Shown here piece by piece: positions 35,609-44,767 of a stretch of DNA of 64,000 bases. The translations under genes were made by a program, and so were the position numbers. Position 1 is the stretch's first letter, and each line of letters opens with the position of its first letter. The notes under the pieces are model-generated. The model had not been told where the DNA came from, made no database searches, and saw only the letters and a program-made list of their open reading frames with translations. The DNA comes from Mucilaginibacter sp. dw_454 (GTDB taxonomy: Bacteria > Bacteroidota > Bacteroidia > Sphingobacteriales > Sphingobacteriaceae): the NCBI RefSeq assembly GCF_018449775.1, contig NZ_JAAVVB010000001.1, forward strand, positions 1,116,001 through 1,180,000, read 5' to 3'.

Positions 35609-36883
35609 ATGATTAATCAACTTATTAGCCTGTCGTTAAAAAACAGGTATATCGTGCTGCTGACCGCTATTGCCCTATTTGCCTGGGGCGCTTACGCGGT
35701 TAAAGAAAACCCGATTGATGCCATACCCGATTTGTCGGATAATCAGGTGATCGTATTTACCGAATGGCAAGGGCGCAGCCCGCAGATCATGGAAGACCAG
35801 GTAACCTACCCGTTGGTGAGCAACCTGCAAGGCATCCCCAAAGTAAAAGCCATTCGGGCGACTTCCATGTTTGGAATGAGCTTTATTTATATCGTTTTTG
35901 ATGATAAAGCCGATCTGTATTGGGCGCGAAGCCGGGTACTGGAACGGTTGAACTATGCACAACGTTTATTGCCCGAGAGCATCACGCCAACATTGGGCCC
36001 GGATGGTACAGGTGTAGGCCACGTGTTATGGTACACTTTAGATGCCAAGGGCATGGATTTGGGTGAGCAACGTGCCTTACAGGATTGGTATGTAAAATTG
36101 GGCCTGCAAACCGTTCCCGGTGTCAGTGAAGTAGCTTCGTTTGGCGGCTTTGAAAAACAATACCAGGTCACCATCGACCCGCATAAGCTTAATTATTATA
36201 ACATACCCTTAGCGCAGGTACTGAAAGCAGTTAAGAGCAATAACAATGATGTCGGCGGGCGCAAGTTTGAAATGAACGGCACCGGCTATATTGTTCGCGG
36301 CCTGGGTTATATCAAAAGTTTAGGCGATGTCGAAAATATACCAATTGCGGTAATTAACTCCATTCCGGTTAAAATAAAAAATGTGGCTGCCGTACAAATG
36401 GGCGGCGATGAGCGCCTGGGCATCTTTGACCGCAACGGTGACGGCGAAGCGGTCGGTGGCATCGTAGTGGTGCGCTTTGGCGAAAATGCGGATAAGGTGA
36501 TCCATGCCGTCAAGGATAAAATGGCAGATATTCAAAAAGGTCTGCCTGCTGGTGTTAGCTTTAATATTGCTTATGACCGTAGCGAACTCATCGAAAGTGC
36601 GGTTAATTCGGTCAAGCACACGCTCATCGAAGAAATGATAACGGTATCCATTATCGTTATCCTGTTCTTATTTAGCTGGCGCAGTGCTTTAAGCATTATT
36701 ATTCAAATACCCATTACCATAGCAGCCAGCTTTATTTTGCTTAACGCTTTTGGTATCAGTTCAAATATCATGTCATTAACGGGCATTGCTTTAGCCATTG
36801 GCGTCATTGTAGATAATGGCATCGTCATGGTTGAAAACTCGCATAGGAACTTATCTATAGCACAACAAAAAGAAAAGCCATGA
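35609..36883 (+). CDS. CusA/CzcA-type RND efflux pump, N-terminal fragment
   Basis: 424 aa covering TM1 (IVLLTAIALFAWGAYA), the first large periplasmic loop (porter subdomains) and TM2-TM4. It ends in the charged motif LAIGVIVDNGIVMVENSHRN at TM4. The family protein is about 1040 aa, and the remainder is encoded in the next ORF in the -1 frame. The stop TGA overlaps the downstream ATG (ATGA). The break falls in the cytoplasmic TM4-TM5 loop after an A-rich tract (CAACAAAAAGAAAAG). It is either a frameshifted gene, a read error, slippage-dependent expression, or a two-subunit pump. The metal is likely Cu(I)/Ag(I), given the HMBD neighbours. Confidence 0.85.
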   Translation: MINQLISLSLKNRYIVLLTAIALFAWGAYAVKENPIDAIPDLSDNQVIVFTEWQGRSPQIMEDQVTYPLVSNLQGIPKVKAIRATSMFGMSFIYIVFDDKADLYWARSRVLERLNYAQRLLPESITPTLGPDGTGVGHVLWYTLDAKGMDLGEQRALQDWYVKLGLQTVPGVSEVASFGGFEKQYQVTIDPHKLNYYNIPLAQVLKAVKSNNNDVGGRKFEMNGTGYIVRGLGYIKSLGDVENIPIAVINSIPVKIKNVAAVQMGGDERLGIFDRNGDGEAVGGIVVVRFGENADKVIHAVKDKMADIQKGLPAGVSFNIAYDRSELIESAVNSVKHTLIEEMITVSIIVILFLFSWRSALSIIIQIPITIAASFILLNAFGISSNIMSLTGIALAIGVIVDNGIVMVENSHRNLSIAQQKEKP

Positions 36884-38772
36884 CCACAGCAGAACGAATT
36901 AAAATCATAGAGGCATCCTGCAAGCAGGTTGGCCGTGGCGTGTTCTTCTCAACACTCATTATTGTCGCTTCCTTCCTGCCGGTGTTTTTACTGGAAGGAC
37001 AAGAAGGCAAGCTGTTTGGGCCATTAGCCTGGACAAAAACGTTTATACTGGCCATTGATGCCATCCTTGCGGTAACGCTGGCACCGGTGCTGATCTCTTT
37101 TTTCCTAAAAGGGAAACTACGCACAGACGACCATAACCCACTTAACCGGGGACTGGAAAAAATATACCGGCCTATACTTAACTGGTGTGTGACCTGGCGT
37201 AAAACTACCATCGTCATTAATATCGTTGCCTTATTGATCAGCATACCCCTACTGCTTTCTTTAGGCAGTGAGTTTATGCCGCCGTTGGATGAAGGAACTA
37301 TCCTGTTTATGCCTGTTACCCAACCGGATGTATCCAATGCCCAGGCCAAACAGTTATTGCAGGTACAGGATAAGATCATCAAAAGCATACCCGAAGTAAA
37401 AAGTGTTTTAGGTAAAGCGGGCCGGGCGAATACGGCTACGGATAATTCGCCCATTAGTATGACGGAAACCATTATCCTGTTGAAACCAAAAGACGAATGG
37501 CGCAAGGGTATCAGGAAGGAAGATATTATCAATGAGTTGAACGCCAAGCTGCAAATACCCGGCGTAGTGAATGGTTGGACACAGCCGATCATTAACCGCA
37601 TTAATATGTTATCCACAGGTATCCGTACCGATGTAGGATTGAAAGTTTACGGCCAAAATCTGGATACGATCAATGCTTTAGCTACCCAAATGAAAATGTC
37701 CTTGCAAGGAATAAACGGGGTAAAAGACCTATATGTTGACCCGATAACAGGCGGCAAGTACTTGGATATTCAGGTAAATAAGGATGCCATTGGCCGTTAC
37801 GGTTTAAGCGTGGATGATGTAAACGAAGTGGTAGAAAGCGCTTTGGGCGGTATGAACCTAACCAAAACCATTGAGGGCAGGCAGCGATTTAGTATAAATG
37901 TGCGTTTCGCACAAGATTACCGGAATAACCTGGATGCGATCAAAGGCACCTTAGTGCAAACAACTAACAACGGCCCCATACCCTTATCATCGGTTGCCGA
38001 TATCAAGATCAGTGATGGCCCGGCCATGATACAGTCAGAAAATGCTTTGTTACGGGGAACAGTATTATTTAATGTTCGCAACCGTGATTTGGGCAGTACG
38101 GTTAAGGAGGCGCAGGACAGGATCAGCAGCATGATTAAAACATTGCCAAAAGGCTATTATGTGGAATGGAGCGGCCAATATGAAAACCTGATTAGGGCGG
38201 AAAGAACTTTAAAACTGATCCTGCCCATTGTACTCATCATCATATTCATCTGTTTATATTTCGCATTTCATTCTATCCGCGAAGCATTTTTCAGCCTCAT
38301 CTCTATACCGTTTGCTTTAATAGGCGGTGCGTATATGGTTTATTTCTTCGGGGTGCATTTATCAGTTGCCGTTGCGGTCGGTTTTATCGCCTTATTCGGT
38401 ATCGCTGTAGAAACGGGTATAGTGATGGTTATCTACCTGAACGATGCCATGCATCAGTTAGTCGCTTTAAAGGGTAATTCAAGAAAAACGATTACAAAAG
38501 AAGATTTACGTGTTTATGTAATTAACGGCGCCGTAAAACGCTTGCGGCCAAAACTCATGACGGTTTGTGTCGCCCTGTTTGGTTTGGTGCCGGTGCTATG
38601 GGCAACCGGCACAGGCAGTGATGTAATGCTGCCTATTGTACTGCCGATGATAGGCGGAGTATTAACTTCTTCCACCCATATTTTATTAGTTACACCGCTC
38701 ATCTTTTTGATGGTGAAAGAGTACGAACTCAAAAAACATGGTAAGCTGGAAGTATTGGAGGTAAAGGAATAA
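36880..38772 (+). CDS. CusA/CzcA-type RND efflux pump, C-terminal fragment
   Basis: 630 aa beginning MTTAERIKIIEASCKQVGRGV, which is the normal continuation of CusA after TM4, then TM5 (FFSTLIIVASFLPVFLLEGQ) and TM6. TM7 and the second periplasmic loop follow (GSEFMPPLDEGTILFMPVTQ, with SVLGKAGRANTATDNSP). TM8-TM12 end the protein. The two fragments together make a complete pump with no missing segment. The -1 frame is open from 36847, so one base change or a slip between 36847 and 36880 would join them. ATGA overlap could also couple translation of two subunits. Confidence 0.85.
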   Translation: MTTAERIKIIEASCKQVGRGVFFSTLIIVASFLPVFLLEGQEGKLFGPLAWTKTFILAIDAILAVTLAPVLISFFLKGKLRTDDHNPLNRGLEKIYRPILNWCVTWRKTTIVINIVALLISIPLLLSLGSEFMPPLDEGTILFMPVTQPDVSNAQAKQLLQVQDKIIKSIPEVKSVLGKAGRANTATDNSPISMTETIILLKPKDEWRKGIRKEDIINELNAKLQIPGVVNGWTQPIINRINMLSTGIRTDVGLKVYGQNLDTINALATQMKMSLQGINGVKDLYVDPITGGKYLDIQVNKDAIGRYGLSVDDVNEVVESALGGMNLTKTIEGRQRFSINVRFAQDYRNNLDAIKGTLVQTTNNGPIPLSSVADIKISDGPAMIQSENALLRGTVLFNVRNRDLGSTVKEAQDRISSMIKTLPKGYYVEWSGQYENLIRAERTLKLILPIVLIIIFICLYFAFHSIREAFFSLISIPFALIGGAYMVYFFGVHLSVAVAVGFIALFGIAVETGIVMVIYLNDAMHQLVALKGNSRKTITKEDLRVYVINGAVKRLRPKLMTVCVALFGLVPVLWATGTGSDVMLPIVLPMIGGVLTSSTHILLVTPLIFLMVKEYELKKHGKLEVLEVKE

Positions 38773-39995
38773 TGAAAAAATATCAGATTATATTAACAGC
38801 AATGCTATGCGTGGCTAGTTTTGCCAAAGCACAGCGCCTGCCTTTAGACAGCGTTTTAGCCCGTGTTGGCGCTAACCCTGCTTTAATGGCGTTTGATGCA
38901 AAGGCCCGCGCCCAGGATGCCTACGCAACCGGGGCGAAAAGTTTGGATGTGCCAAAGCTAAGCGCCGGCCAGTACCAGGTTCCTTATCAACTTAGTCCAA
39001 ATGGCGGTGCATTTATGATACAGGCAGAACAAATGTTTACTAACCCGGCCAAACTAAAGGCTAAAGAAGATTATATGAAAGGCTTATCAAACGTAACAAA
39101 GGAAGATAAGAACTACCTTAAAAATCAACTCATCGCCCAGGCTAAGCAATACTATTACGAACGTGTGGTATTGGAAAAAAAACTGGCGCTGTTACAGCAT
39201 ACGCAAGGCCTGCTGGAATACATGCTCAAAGATGCCAATATCCGGCTGACCTATGGCAAGGAAAAATTGCCCAATATTTATAAGGCCAAAGCAGAATTAT
39301 TTGAACTGGATAATACCCGTGAGCAAATCAAGAATGAGATCGACCAAAAGAATATTACGCTAAACACCTTAATGAACCGAGATAAGCAGACGGCCTTTTT
39401 GGTAGATACCAGCTATGTATTAAAGGAATACGAAACAGTTATGACAGACACTTCTACCCTTGCCAATGCCCGAAGCGATATTAAAGGGATTAACCGGAAT
39501 ATCAACTTGCAGCAGTTAAATGCACAAATGGAGTATGCCAAACGCAAACCTGATTTTGGGATACAGGCGGCGCATATGCAAAGCTATGGCGGGTATGCCA
39601 ATCAATATATTTTGATGGGTTCCGTAACGATCCCCATTGTTCCCTGGGCCTCAAAAGAATACAAGGCCAATCTGAAAGGCATCCGCTACGAAGTGGAAGA
39701 ACTACAGCAAAAGAAGCTGGATATACTAAACCAGGCACAAGGTAAACTGGCTGGATTGCGAACAGATATGAGCAGTAAGAAAAGGCAGTTAAAAAACTAC
39801 GATCAAAACATCATACCTGCTTTGCAAAACGGTTATAAAACGGCCTTGCTGGCATACGACCAAAATACCGGGGACTTACCTTCCGTTTTGGATGGCATCA
39901 AAAGTTTACAAATGGTGCGTATGGAAGCTTTAGACCGCTTGCAGGAATTGTTAACCTTACAGGTAGTTTATGAAAGGGAATATGAAAGCAATTAA
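38772..39995 (+). CDS. TolC-family outer-membrane efflux protein (CusC-like)
   Basis: A 407-aa exported protein. The signal peptide MKKYQIILTAMLCVASFAKAQ precedes a helical OEP domain (~22-400) with long amphipathic segments such as QLIAQAKQYYYERVVLEKKL and a C-terminal repeat half. It should form the trimeric outer-membrane channel for the RND pump. The ATG overlaps the CusA stop codon (TAATG), which indicates coupling. It is shorter than typical CusC (about 460 aa), as is usual for Bacteroidota relatives in such operons. The downstream adaptor gene starts inside its 3' end. Confidence 0.85.
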   Translation: MKKYQIILTAMLCVASFAKAQRLPLDSVLARVGANPALMAFDAKARAQDAYATGAKSLDVPKLSAGQYQVPYQLSPNGGAFMIQAEQMFTNPAKLKAKEDYMKGLSNVTKEDKNYLKNQLIAQAKQYYYERVVLEKKLALLQHTQGLLEYMLKDANIRLTYGKEKLPNIYKAKAELFELDNTREQIKNEIDQKNITLNTLMNRDKQTAFLVDTSYVLKEYETVMTDTSTLANARSDIKGINRNINLQQLNAQMEYAKRKPDFGIQAAHMQSYGGYANQYILMGSVTIPIVPWASKEYKANLKGIRYEVEELQQKKLDILNQAQGKLAGLRTDMSSKKRQLKNYDQNIIPALQNGYKTALLAYDQNTGDLPSVLDGIKSLQMVRMEALDRLQELLTLQVVYEREYESN

Positions 39996-41229
39996 AGTTA
40001 TCCTGGTGACATTTATCGCAGTCCTCAGCGCCTGCTCGAGCCCAAAACCAGCGCCTATTGCCGTTCAGGCAAAAAGCGGGGTAAGATATACCTGCCCCAT
40101 GCACCCGCAGATACTGGAAGATCATCCGGGTAGCTGCCCCATTTGCGGCATGACACTTGTTAAAAAATCAGGCCAGGCCAGTGAGGGCGCGGGCATTAGT
40201 TTGAATACCGTTTTACAGCCGGTTAATTCTTCGGTTATTTCCACGGTTAAAGCTATTGTACCTGAACAAAAGGAAATAACAGCCAGTATCTCTGCAGATG
40301 GCTTTCTGGATTTTGACACACGGACATTTAACAACATCGCATCCCGTTTTTCAGGGCGTATTGAAAAGCTTTATATCAAATATGCTTTCCAGGAGATACG
40401 TCAGGGGCAGCGTATCTTTGATGTTTATAGTCCGGAACTTGTTACCGCGCAGCAAGACTTAATTTTTATCAGCAAAAATTCAATCCGGGAAACCGCCTTA
40501 TTCAATGCGGCCATGCAAAAATTAATGTTACAAGGAATGACGGGTGAACAGATCAACCGGCTAATTAAAACAGGGAAGCCGTTTTACAGCCTGCCAGTTT
40601 ACAGCCCTTATGACGGCCACGTGCATGATGTAGCGCACAGCCAGATGGGTGGCAGTTCAGATCAAAAGGCCGCTTCGGATTTTGCCAATAACCTGCCCTT
40701 AGCGATCAAAGAGGGTATGTATGTTGAAAAAGGACAAACTTTATTTAATGTAGTTAACCCGCATAAGCTTTGGGCCATCATCAAAATTGACCGGTCTGGT
40801 ATCGCCGCTTTAAAATTAAACCAGCCGGTAAAAATCACCCTACCGGATATGCCGGGAAAAATACTAAATGGAAAGGTTAATTTTATAGAACCTGTTTTAC
40901 AGGATGGTGATAAGACAACGAGTATCCGGGTTTATGTAGACAATATGGAGCATACCTTGAAAGTAAACAGCCTGGTCAAAGCCGAAATACAAACCGGGCG
41001 AACAAAGGGGCTATGGATACCGCGATCTGCATTGGTTGATTTGGGCCGGACACAAATCGTATGGCTAAAAAAGGGCGCGGTCTACCAGGCACACCAGGTT
41101 AATACAGGTTTAGTAAATGGCACACAAATACAAATTACAAAGGGTTTAGCTGGTACCGATAGCCTGGCATCGAACGCCCAATATTTAACAGACAGCGAAA
41201 GCTTTATTAAAACGCAAAGCCATGAATAA
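39982..41229 (+). CDS. CusB-like periplasmic adaptor with N-terminal HMBD, copy 1
   Basis: A 415-aa lipoprotein. MKAIKVILVTFIAVLSAC has a lipobox. Then comes an HMBD (YTCPMHPQ...PGSCPICGMTL, ~32-55) and the membrane-fusion-protein body: FDTRTFNNIASRFSGRIEKL (barrel-sandwich), an alpha-hairpin around VTAQQDLIFISK, and beta-barrel and membrane-proximal domains. The start ATG at 39982 is preferred over one 12 nt upstream because AAAGGGA lies at good spacing. It overlaps the TolC-like gene. It should link pump and channel and bind metal through the HMBD. Confidence 0.87.
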   Translation: MKAIKVILVTFIAVLSACSSPKPAPIAVQAKSGVRYTCPMHPQILEDHPGSCPICGMTLVKKSGQASEGAGISLNTVLQPVNSSVISTVKAIVPEQKEITASISADGFLDFDTRTFNNIASRFSGRIEKLYIKYAFQEIRQGQRIFDVYSPELVTAQQDLIFISKNSIRETALFNAAMQKLMLQGMTGEQINRLIKTGKPFYSLPVYSPYDGHVHDVAHSQMGGSSDQKAASDFANNLPLAIKEGMYVEKGQTLFNVVNPHKLWAIIKIDRSGIAALKLNQPVKITLPDMPGKILNGKVNFIEPVLQDGDKTTSIRVYVDNMEHTLKVNSLVKAEIQTGRTKGLWIPRSALVDLGRTQIVWLKKGAVYQAHQVNTGLVNGTQIQITKGLAGTDSLASNAQYLTDSESFIKTQSHE

Positions 41230-42430
41230 ATTGAAAATATTAGTACTACTCTTAATTTTAGGGATTGCTGCCTGCAAGCAAAAGCCGCAGCAGGTAGCCA
41301 TAAAGCAAAGTAAAGCTTATTATACCTGCTCTATGCACCCCCAGGTTCATGAGGAAAAGCCCGGCAATTGCCCCATTTGCGGCATGAAACTAATTAAGGT
41401 GGAACTTACGGGTACAAGCGGCATCAATTCCGATAAGATAACTCTAACGGCAACTCAGCTTCAGTTAGCGAATATCCAAACAGATACCGTTAGAAATGAA
41501 AATACCGGCAACGAAAAAACGCTGACTGGCACGGTAACTACCAATGAAAATACGGCAGCCGAATTAAGTGCAAGAATAGCCGGGCGGGTACAGCAATTAT
41601 TTGTAAGGACAGTCGGCGAAAAAATAGCCGTAGGACAACCTGTTTATTCCATTTATAGTGAAGATTTGCAGGAAGCCGAAAAGGAATACCTATTGGCCAA
41701 ACAGCAACAAAAGGTGTTGCATAACCCTGATGTAGATTACGGCCAACTGATCAGTTCGGCTGAAAATAAGCTACAGTTATGGGGTTTGTCTCCTGCACAG
41801 ATTAAAAACCTGGCTGCTTCTGGCAAAGTATCGGCCACGACAACCGTATTGAGTAAAGTTGGTGGCACGGTTAGCGATATTTCGGTTCACGAAGGTGATT
41901 ATGTAACTGAGGGTATGACTATATTAAAAACACAGGCGCTAAATAATTTGTGGATAGAAGCACAATTGTACGCCAGTGATGCCGGGATCTATAAAGAAAA
42001 TGACCTGGTAAGTGTTTCTTTTCCTGATTTAAACGGCGCATTGATCAATGGTAAAATAGAATTTGTCAACCCCGAATTATCTGAAGCCTCCAAAGTGGAT
42101 TTAATAAGGGTAAGCATCCCCAATCCGCAGGGATTGATCCGGCCAGGTATGCTGGCTTATATTTCCATTGGCGGAAACGGTGTCCGTTCTTTAGCTGTAC
42201 CGGCTTCTGCTATCCTGACCGATAGCAAAGGCAGCAAGGTATGGGTCAAAAATTCAGACGGCAGCTTTTCACCCAAAATGATCAAACCGGGTTCGGGAAA
42301 CCAAAGTTATGTGCAGGTACTATGGGGTTTAAATGCGGGTGATGTTGTCGTAACCAATGGTGTATATTTATTGAATAGTGAGGCGATCTTTAAAAATGGT
42401 AATGATGATATGGCCGCAATGAAAATGTAG
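41222..42430 (+). CDS. CusB-like periplasmic adaptor with N-terminal HMBD, copy 2
   Basis: A 402-aa lipoprotein (lipobox LGIAAC) with HMBD (YTCSMHPQ...PGNCPICGMKL, ~38-60). The adaptor body is divergent from copy 1: AARIAGRVQQLFVRTVGEKI, VGGTVSDISVHEGDYVTEG for the lipoyl half, and the C-terminal LWGLNAGDVVVTNGVYLL. It overlaps copy 1 by 8 nt. Two unlike adaptors with one pump suggest either mixed adaptor assemblies on CusA or exchange with another pump elsewhere. It is the last gene of the operon and ends DDMAAMKM, Met-rich. Confidence 0.87.
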   Translation: MNKLKILVLLLILGIAACKQKPQQVAIKQSKAYYTCSMHPQVHEEKPGNCPICGMKLIKVELTGTSGINSDKITLTATQLQLANIQTDTVRNENTGNEKTLTGTVTTNENTAAELSARIAGRVQQLFVRTVGEKIAVGQPVYSIYSEDLQEAEKEYLLAKQQQKVLHNPDVDYGQLISSAENKLQLWGLSPAQIKNLAASGKVSATTTVLSKVGGTVSDISVHEGDYVTEGMTILKTQALNNLWIEAQLYASDAGIYKENDLVSVSFPDLNGALINGKIEFVNPELSEASKVDLIRVSIPNPQGLIRPGMLAYISIGGNGVRSLAVPASAILTDSKGSKVWVKNSDGSFSPKMIKPGSGNQSYVQVLWGLNAGDVVVTNGVYLLNSEAIFKNGNDDMAAMKM

Positions 42431-42650
42431 AAAAATTCAAATCCAATAACATTTATTAAACTAAAAATTGTGGTGTTCAAAAGGAAAACTACAGTTATTC
42501 GTCACATTTATTATCTGAATTTTTCTCTTCATATTTTGCCAAAATCCGCTCTACAATTATCAGGACAAATTTGCACGTGTATCGTATTTGGGTGACAACG
42601 TCGATAACAGCACGGGAAAGCTAACTAAACAGGTTAGGGCTGTACGCTAT

Positions 42651-43091
42651 TTATTGAATAACAAAAGTATCACTCCAATTCCCGCCCACACCAGTATAAC
42701 TATATAATGCAGCATTTGCCGCGTCAAAAATCTCAGCTTTAAATGCTTTGGCGTTGCTCGGACATACTGCTATGTAAATAGACAAACCTGGTGACGGGGT
42801 GTATTTAAGCCGCCCCACCCCTTGCGCATTAAATAAAAATGGTGCAGTAGTATTACCAATAGTTGCTATGGCGTTACAGTCGGTACAGGTAACCTGTATT
42901 AAAGCGGTGCCTTTTGTACCGTTATACCAATCGTAAGTATTTATTGTGTCAGCGTGGGGGGTAATGGTGTTAACGCTTAAGGAGTCGGCTGTGATAGTTG
43001 GTGTGCTGGGTTTTGAAGAAGCCGGTGCAATACCGGTTTTTACACAGCTTGTTAATAGCAGCAGAAGTATAATTGTGCAGATCGGTTTCAC
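42651..43091 (-). CDS. Hypothetical lipoprotein
   Basis: A 146-aa protein read from GTG at 43089-43091 (MKPICTIILLLLLTSC), which gives a clean lipoprotein signal with lipobox LTSC. An upstream in-frame ATG would add 15 non-hydrophobic residues. The mature part is Thr/Ser-rich and then beta-like, with VTCTDCNAIATIG (a CxxC pair) and YTGVGGNWSDTFVIQ. I do not recognise the family. It lies inside the tRNA-Gly bracketed segment, opposite in strand to the efflux operon. Confidence 0.65.
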   Translation of the reverse strand: MKPICTIILLLLLTSCVKTGIAPASSKPSTPTITADSLSVNTITPHADTINTYDWYNGTKGTALIQVTCTDCNAIATIGNTTAPFLFNAQGVGRLKYTPSPGLSIYIAVCPSNAKAFKAEIFDAANAALYSYTGVGGNWSDTFVIQ

Positions 43092-43256
43092 AGTCGTATT
43101 CGTTGGTTGACTATGCCACCCGCATAGTATAACCACAACGACGGTTAATCAAAAAGCAATCCAACTAAAGCTTTTAGTTAACAGGCATGGACTTTATCCT
43201 TAAAAGAGAAACACATTCCCCATAACGCAGAAGAATTTACCCAAAAGTTGAGTAAA

Positions 43257-43643
43257 TTAATTCGCAGGTATAGAGTGATGTTCGTGAATGATTATCCACT
43301 GGTCGACTATTTTTTTCAGGCCGATGGTCAATCTGAATGGCAATTCAACATAGTCCCCGGTATCAGCACTGTCTGAACATTTCATAGTCGCATAACAAAA
43401 TGCAATATGCTCGTCTGCGATAATATGCAACTCATCGATATCAAATACTCCTGGTTTGGTATACTTGAAAAAAATATCCCATGTTTTACGGTAAGCCTCT
43501 GTCCCAACCGACTGGAAAGGCGCAGGTACATCATACATCACTATATCGTCAGCGTGATATGCCAGTATTCCGTCGATATCTTTGTTTCTTACGGCCAGCG
43601 CCCAATTTTCAATGAGCGTTCTAATCTTTTCTTCGTTTGTCAT
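43257..43643 (-). CDS. SnoaL/DUF4440-like (NTF2-fold) protein
   Basis: A 128-aa cone-shaped alpha+beta protein: IRTLIENWALAVRNKDIDGIL, YHADDIVMYDVPAPFQSVG, TEAYRKTWDIFF, FCYATMKCS and LRLTIGL-type strands (here FRLTIGLKKI), ending WIIIHEHHS. This is the ketosteroid-isomerase-like NTF2 fold of small polyketide-cyclase/SgcJ proteins. There is no signal peptide. The function is unknown. It is probably independent of the metal genes. Confidence 0.82.
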   Translation of the reverse strand: MTNEEKIRTLIENWALAVRNKDIDGILAYHADDIVMYDVPAPFQSVGTEAYRKTWDIFFKYTKPGVFDIDELHIIADEHIAFCYATMKCSDSADTGDYVELPFRLTIGLKKIVDQWIIIHEHHSIPAN

Positions 43644-43774
43644 TTTGTTGAGCTTGATATGTCAAAGGTAGTGTAGTACATTGGAAATCAAGATGTACAA
43701 ACGAGACTTAGATAGGTCGTTTTGCGACAAAAGTCAGGCAATTATAGAACGATCAATCGAAATACATTTTCCAC

Positions 43775-43804
43775 TTGCACAAAATATAAATCTCCCTATA
43801 TTTG
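43775..43804 (+). promoter_or_regulatory. Promoter of tRNA-Gly (copy 2)
   Basis: TTG (43775-43777), 19 nt, TATATTTG (43797-43804), identical in elements and spacing to the promoter of copy 1. The tRNA begins 10 nt later. Confidence 0.82.
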
Positions 43805-43814
43805 CAACCCCAAC

Positions 43815-43887
<73 letters not shown>

Positions 43888-43890
43888 CAT

Positions 43891-43924
43891 AGCCCTTTCT
43901 CTTTTGAGAATGGGCTTTTTTATT
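43891..43924 (+). terminator. Intrinsic terminator after tRNA-Gly copy 2
   Basis: AGCCCTTTCTC pairs with GAGAATGGGCT (one mismatch) and a run of T follows. Confidence 0.8.
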
Positions 43925-43947
43925 TTTAAGGTTTTTATATTTGTTAA

Positions 43948-44766
43948 ATGAACCGCCCATTATTGACCATTCTGTTATTCTTCATAGCCAACTTTACCTA
44001 TGCGCAACACACCCCAATAACTTTGGGCGAAACAGTACAACTATATTCAAAAGAACTAGGCGAAACCCGTAGATTGAATATCTACCTGCCCGAAGGTTAT
44101 CATTCCGGAGACACAACTCGTTATTCAGTAATCTATTTGTTAGATGGTGGCTTGGATGAAGATTTTATCCACGTGACGGGTTTGGTTCAGTTTGATAGTT
44201 TCCCGTGGATAAAACGCGTACCTAAATCCATCGTAGTAGGCATTGTTAACGTAGACAGGCTGCGGGATTTCACTTACCCTACTTCAGTTAAAAAAGAGAA
44301 AACTACTTATCCAAAAGCAGGACATTCAGGTAATTTTATAGCATTTTTAGAAAAAGAACTTCAACCGTACATCCAAAAAAATTACCCGGTAAACAAACAA
44401 AAAACGTTAATCGGCGAGTCACTAGGCGGTTTATTGGCTACTGAGATTTTACTGAAAAATCCGCCGCTATTTGATCATTACCTTATCATCAGTCCCAGCC
44501 TTTGGTGGGATAATGGCTCTCTCCTTTCGTTAAAAGCAGCATCGATACAAAAACCTATTCGGGTTTATATCGGAGTTGGCAAGGAGGGCCTAAGCCCAAG
44601 TGAACAGCCGCATATCATGGAGGTAGACGCCAATCTGCTTGCCGAAAAACTCAAAAACTTACCAGGCAAAAACGTAGCGATCTATTTTGATTATCTGCCC
44701 CAGGAAGATCATGCTACCATAGGGCACCCCGCTATATTTAACGCTTTTAAGTGGTTGTATCAGTGA
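43948..44766 (+). CDS. Exported alpha/beta hydrolase (esterase D/IroE-like)
   Basis: A 272-aa protein. The signal peptide MNRPLLTILLFFIANFTYAQ leads into the putative-esterase fold (PF00756 type). RRLNIYLPEGYH, VIYLLDGGLDEDF, the nucleophile elbow IGESLGGLLATE (Ser ~158) and the C-terminal His in EDHATIGHPAI are visible. An acid residue should follow VYIGVGKEG. Relatives hydrolyse siderophore esters or feruloyl/acyl esters; the substrate here is unknown. It is convergent with the phospholipase gene, 1 nt between stops. Confidence 0.87.
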   Translation: MNRPLLTILLFFIANFTYAQHTPITLGETVQLYSKELGETRRLNIYLPEGYHSGDTTRYSVIYLLDGGLDEDFIHVTGLVQFDSFPWIKRVPKSIVVGIVNVDRLRDFTYPTSVKKEKTTYPKAGHSGNFIAFLEKELQPYIQKNYPVNKQKTLIGESLGGLLATEILLKNPPLFDHYLIISPSLWWDNGSLLSLKAASIQKPIRVYIGVGKEGLSPSEQPHIMEVDANLLAEKLKNLPGKNVAIYFDYLPQEDHATIGHPAIFNAFKWLYQ

Positions 44767-44767
44767 T

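Noticed and set aside
42537..42710. Rightward open stretch without a start codon (reads DKFARVSYLGDNVDNSTGKL in part)
   Set aside because: It looks somewhat protein-like and could be a gene remnant, but it has no start, no recognised family, and runs antisense into the lipoprotein gene.
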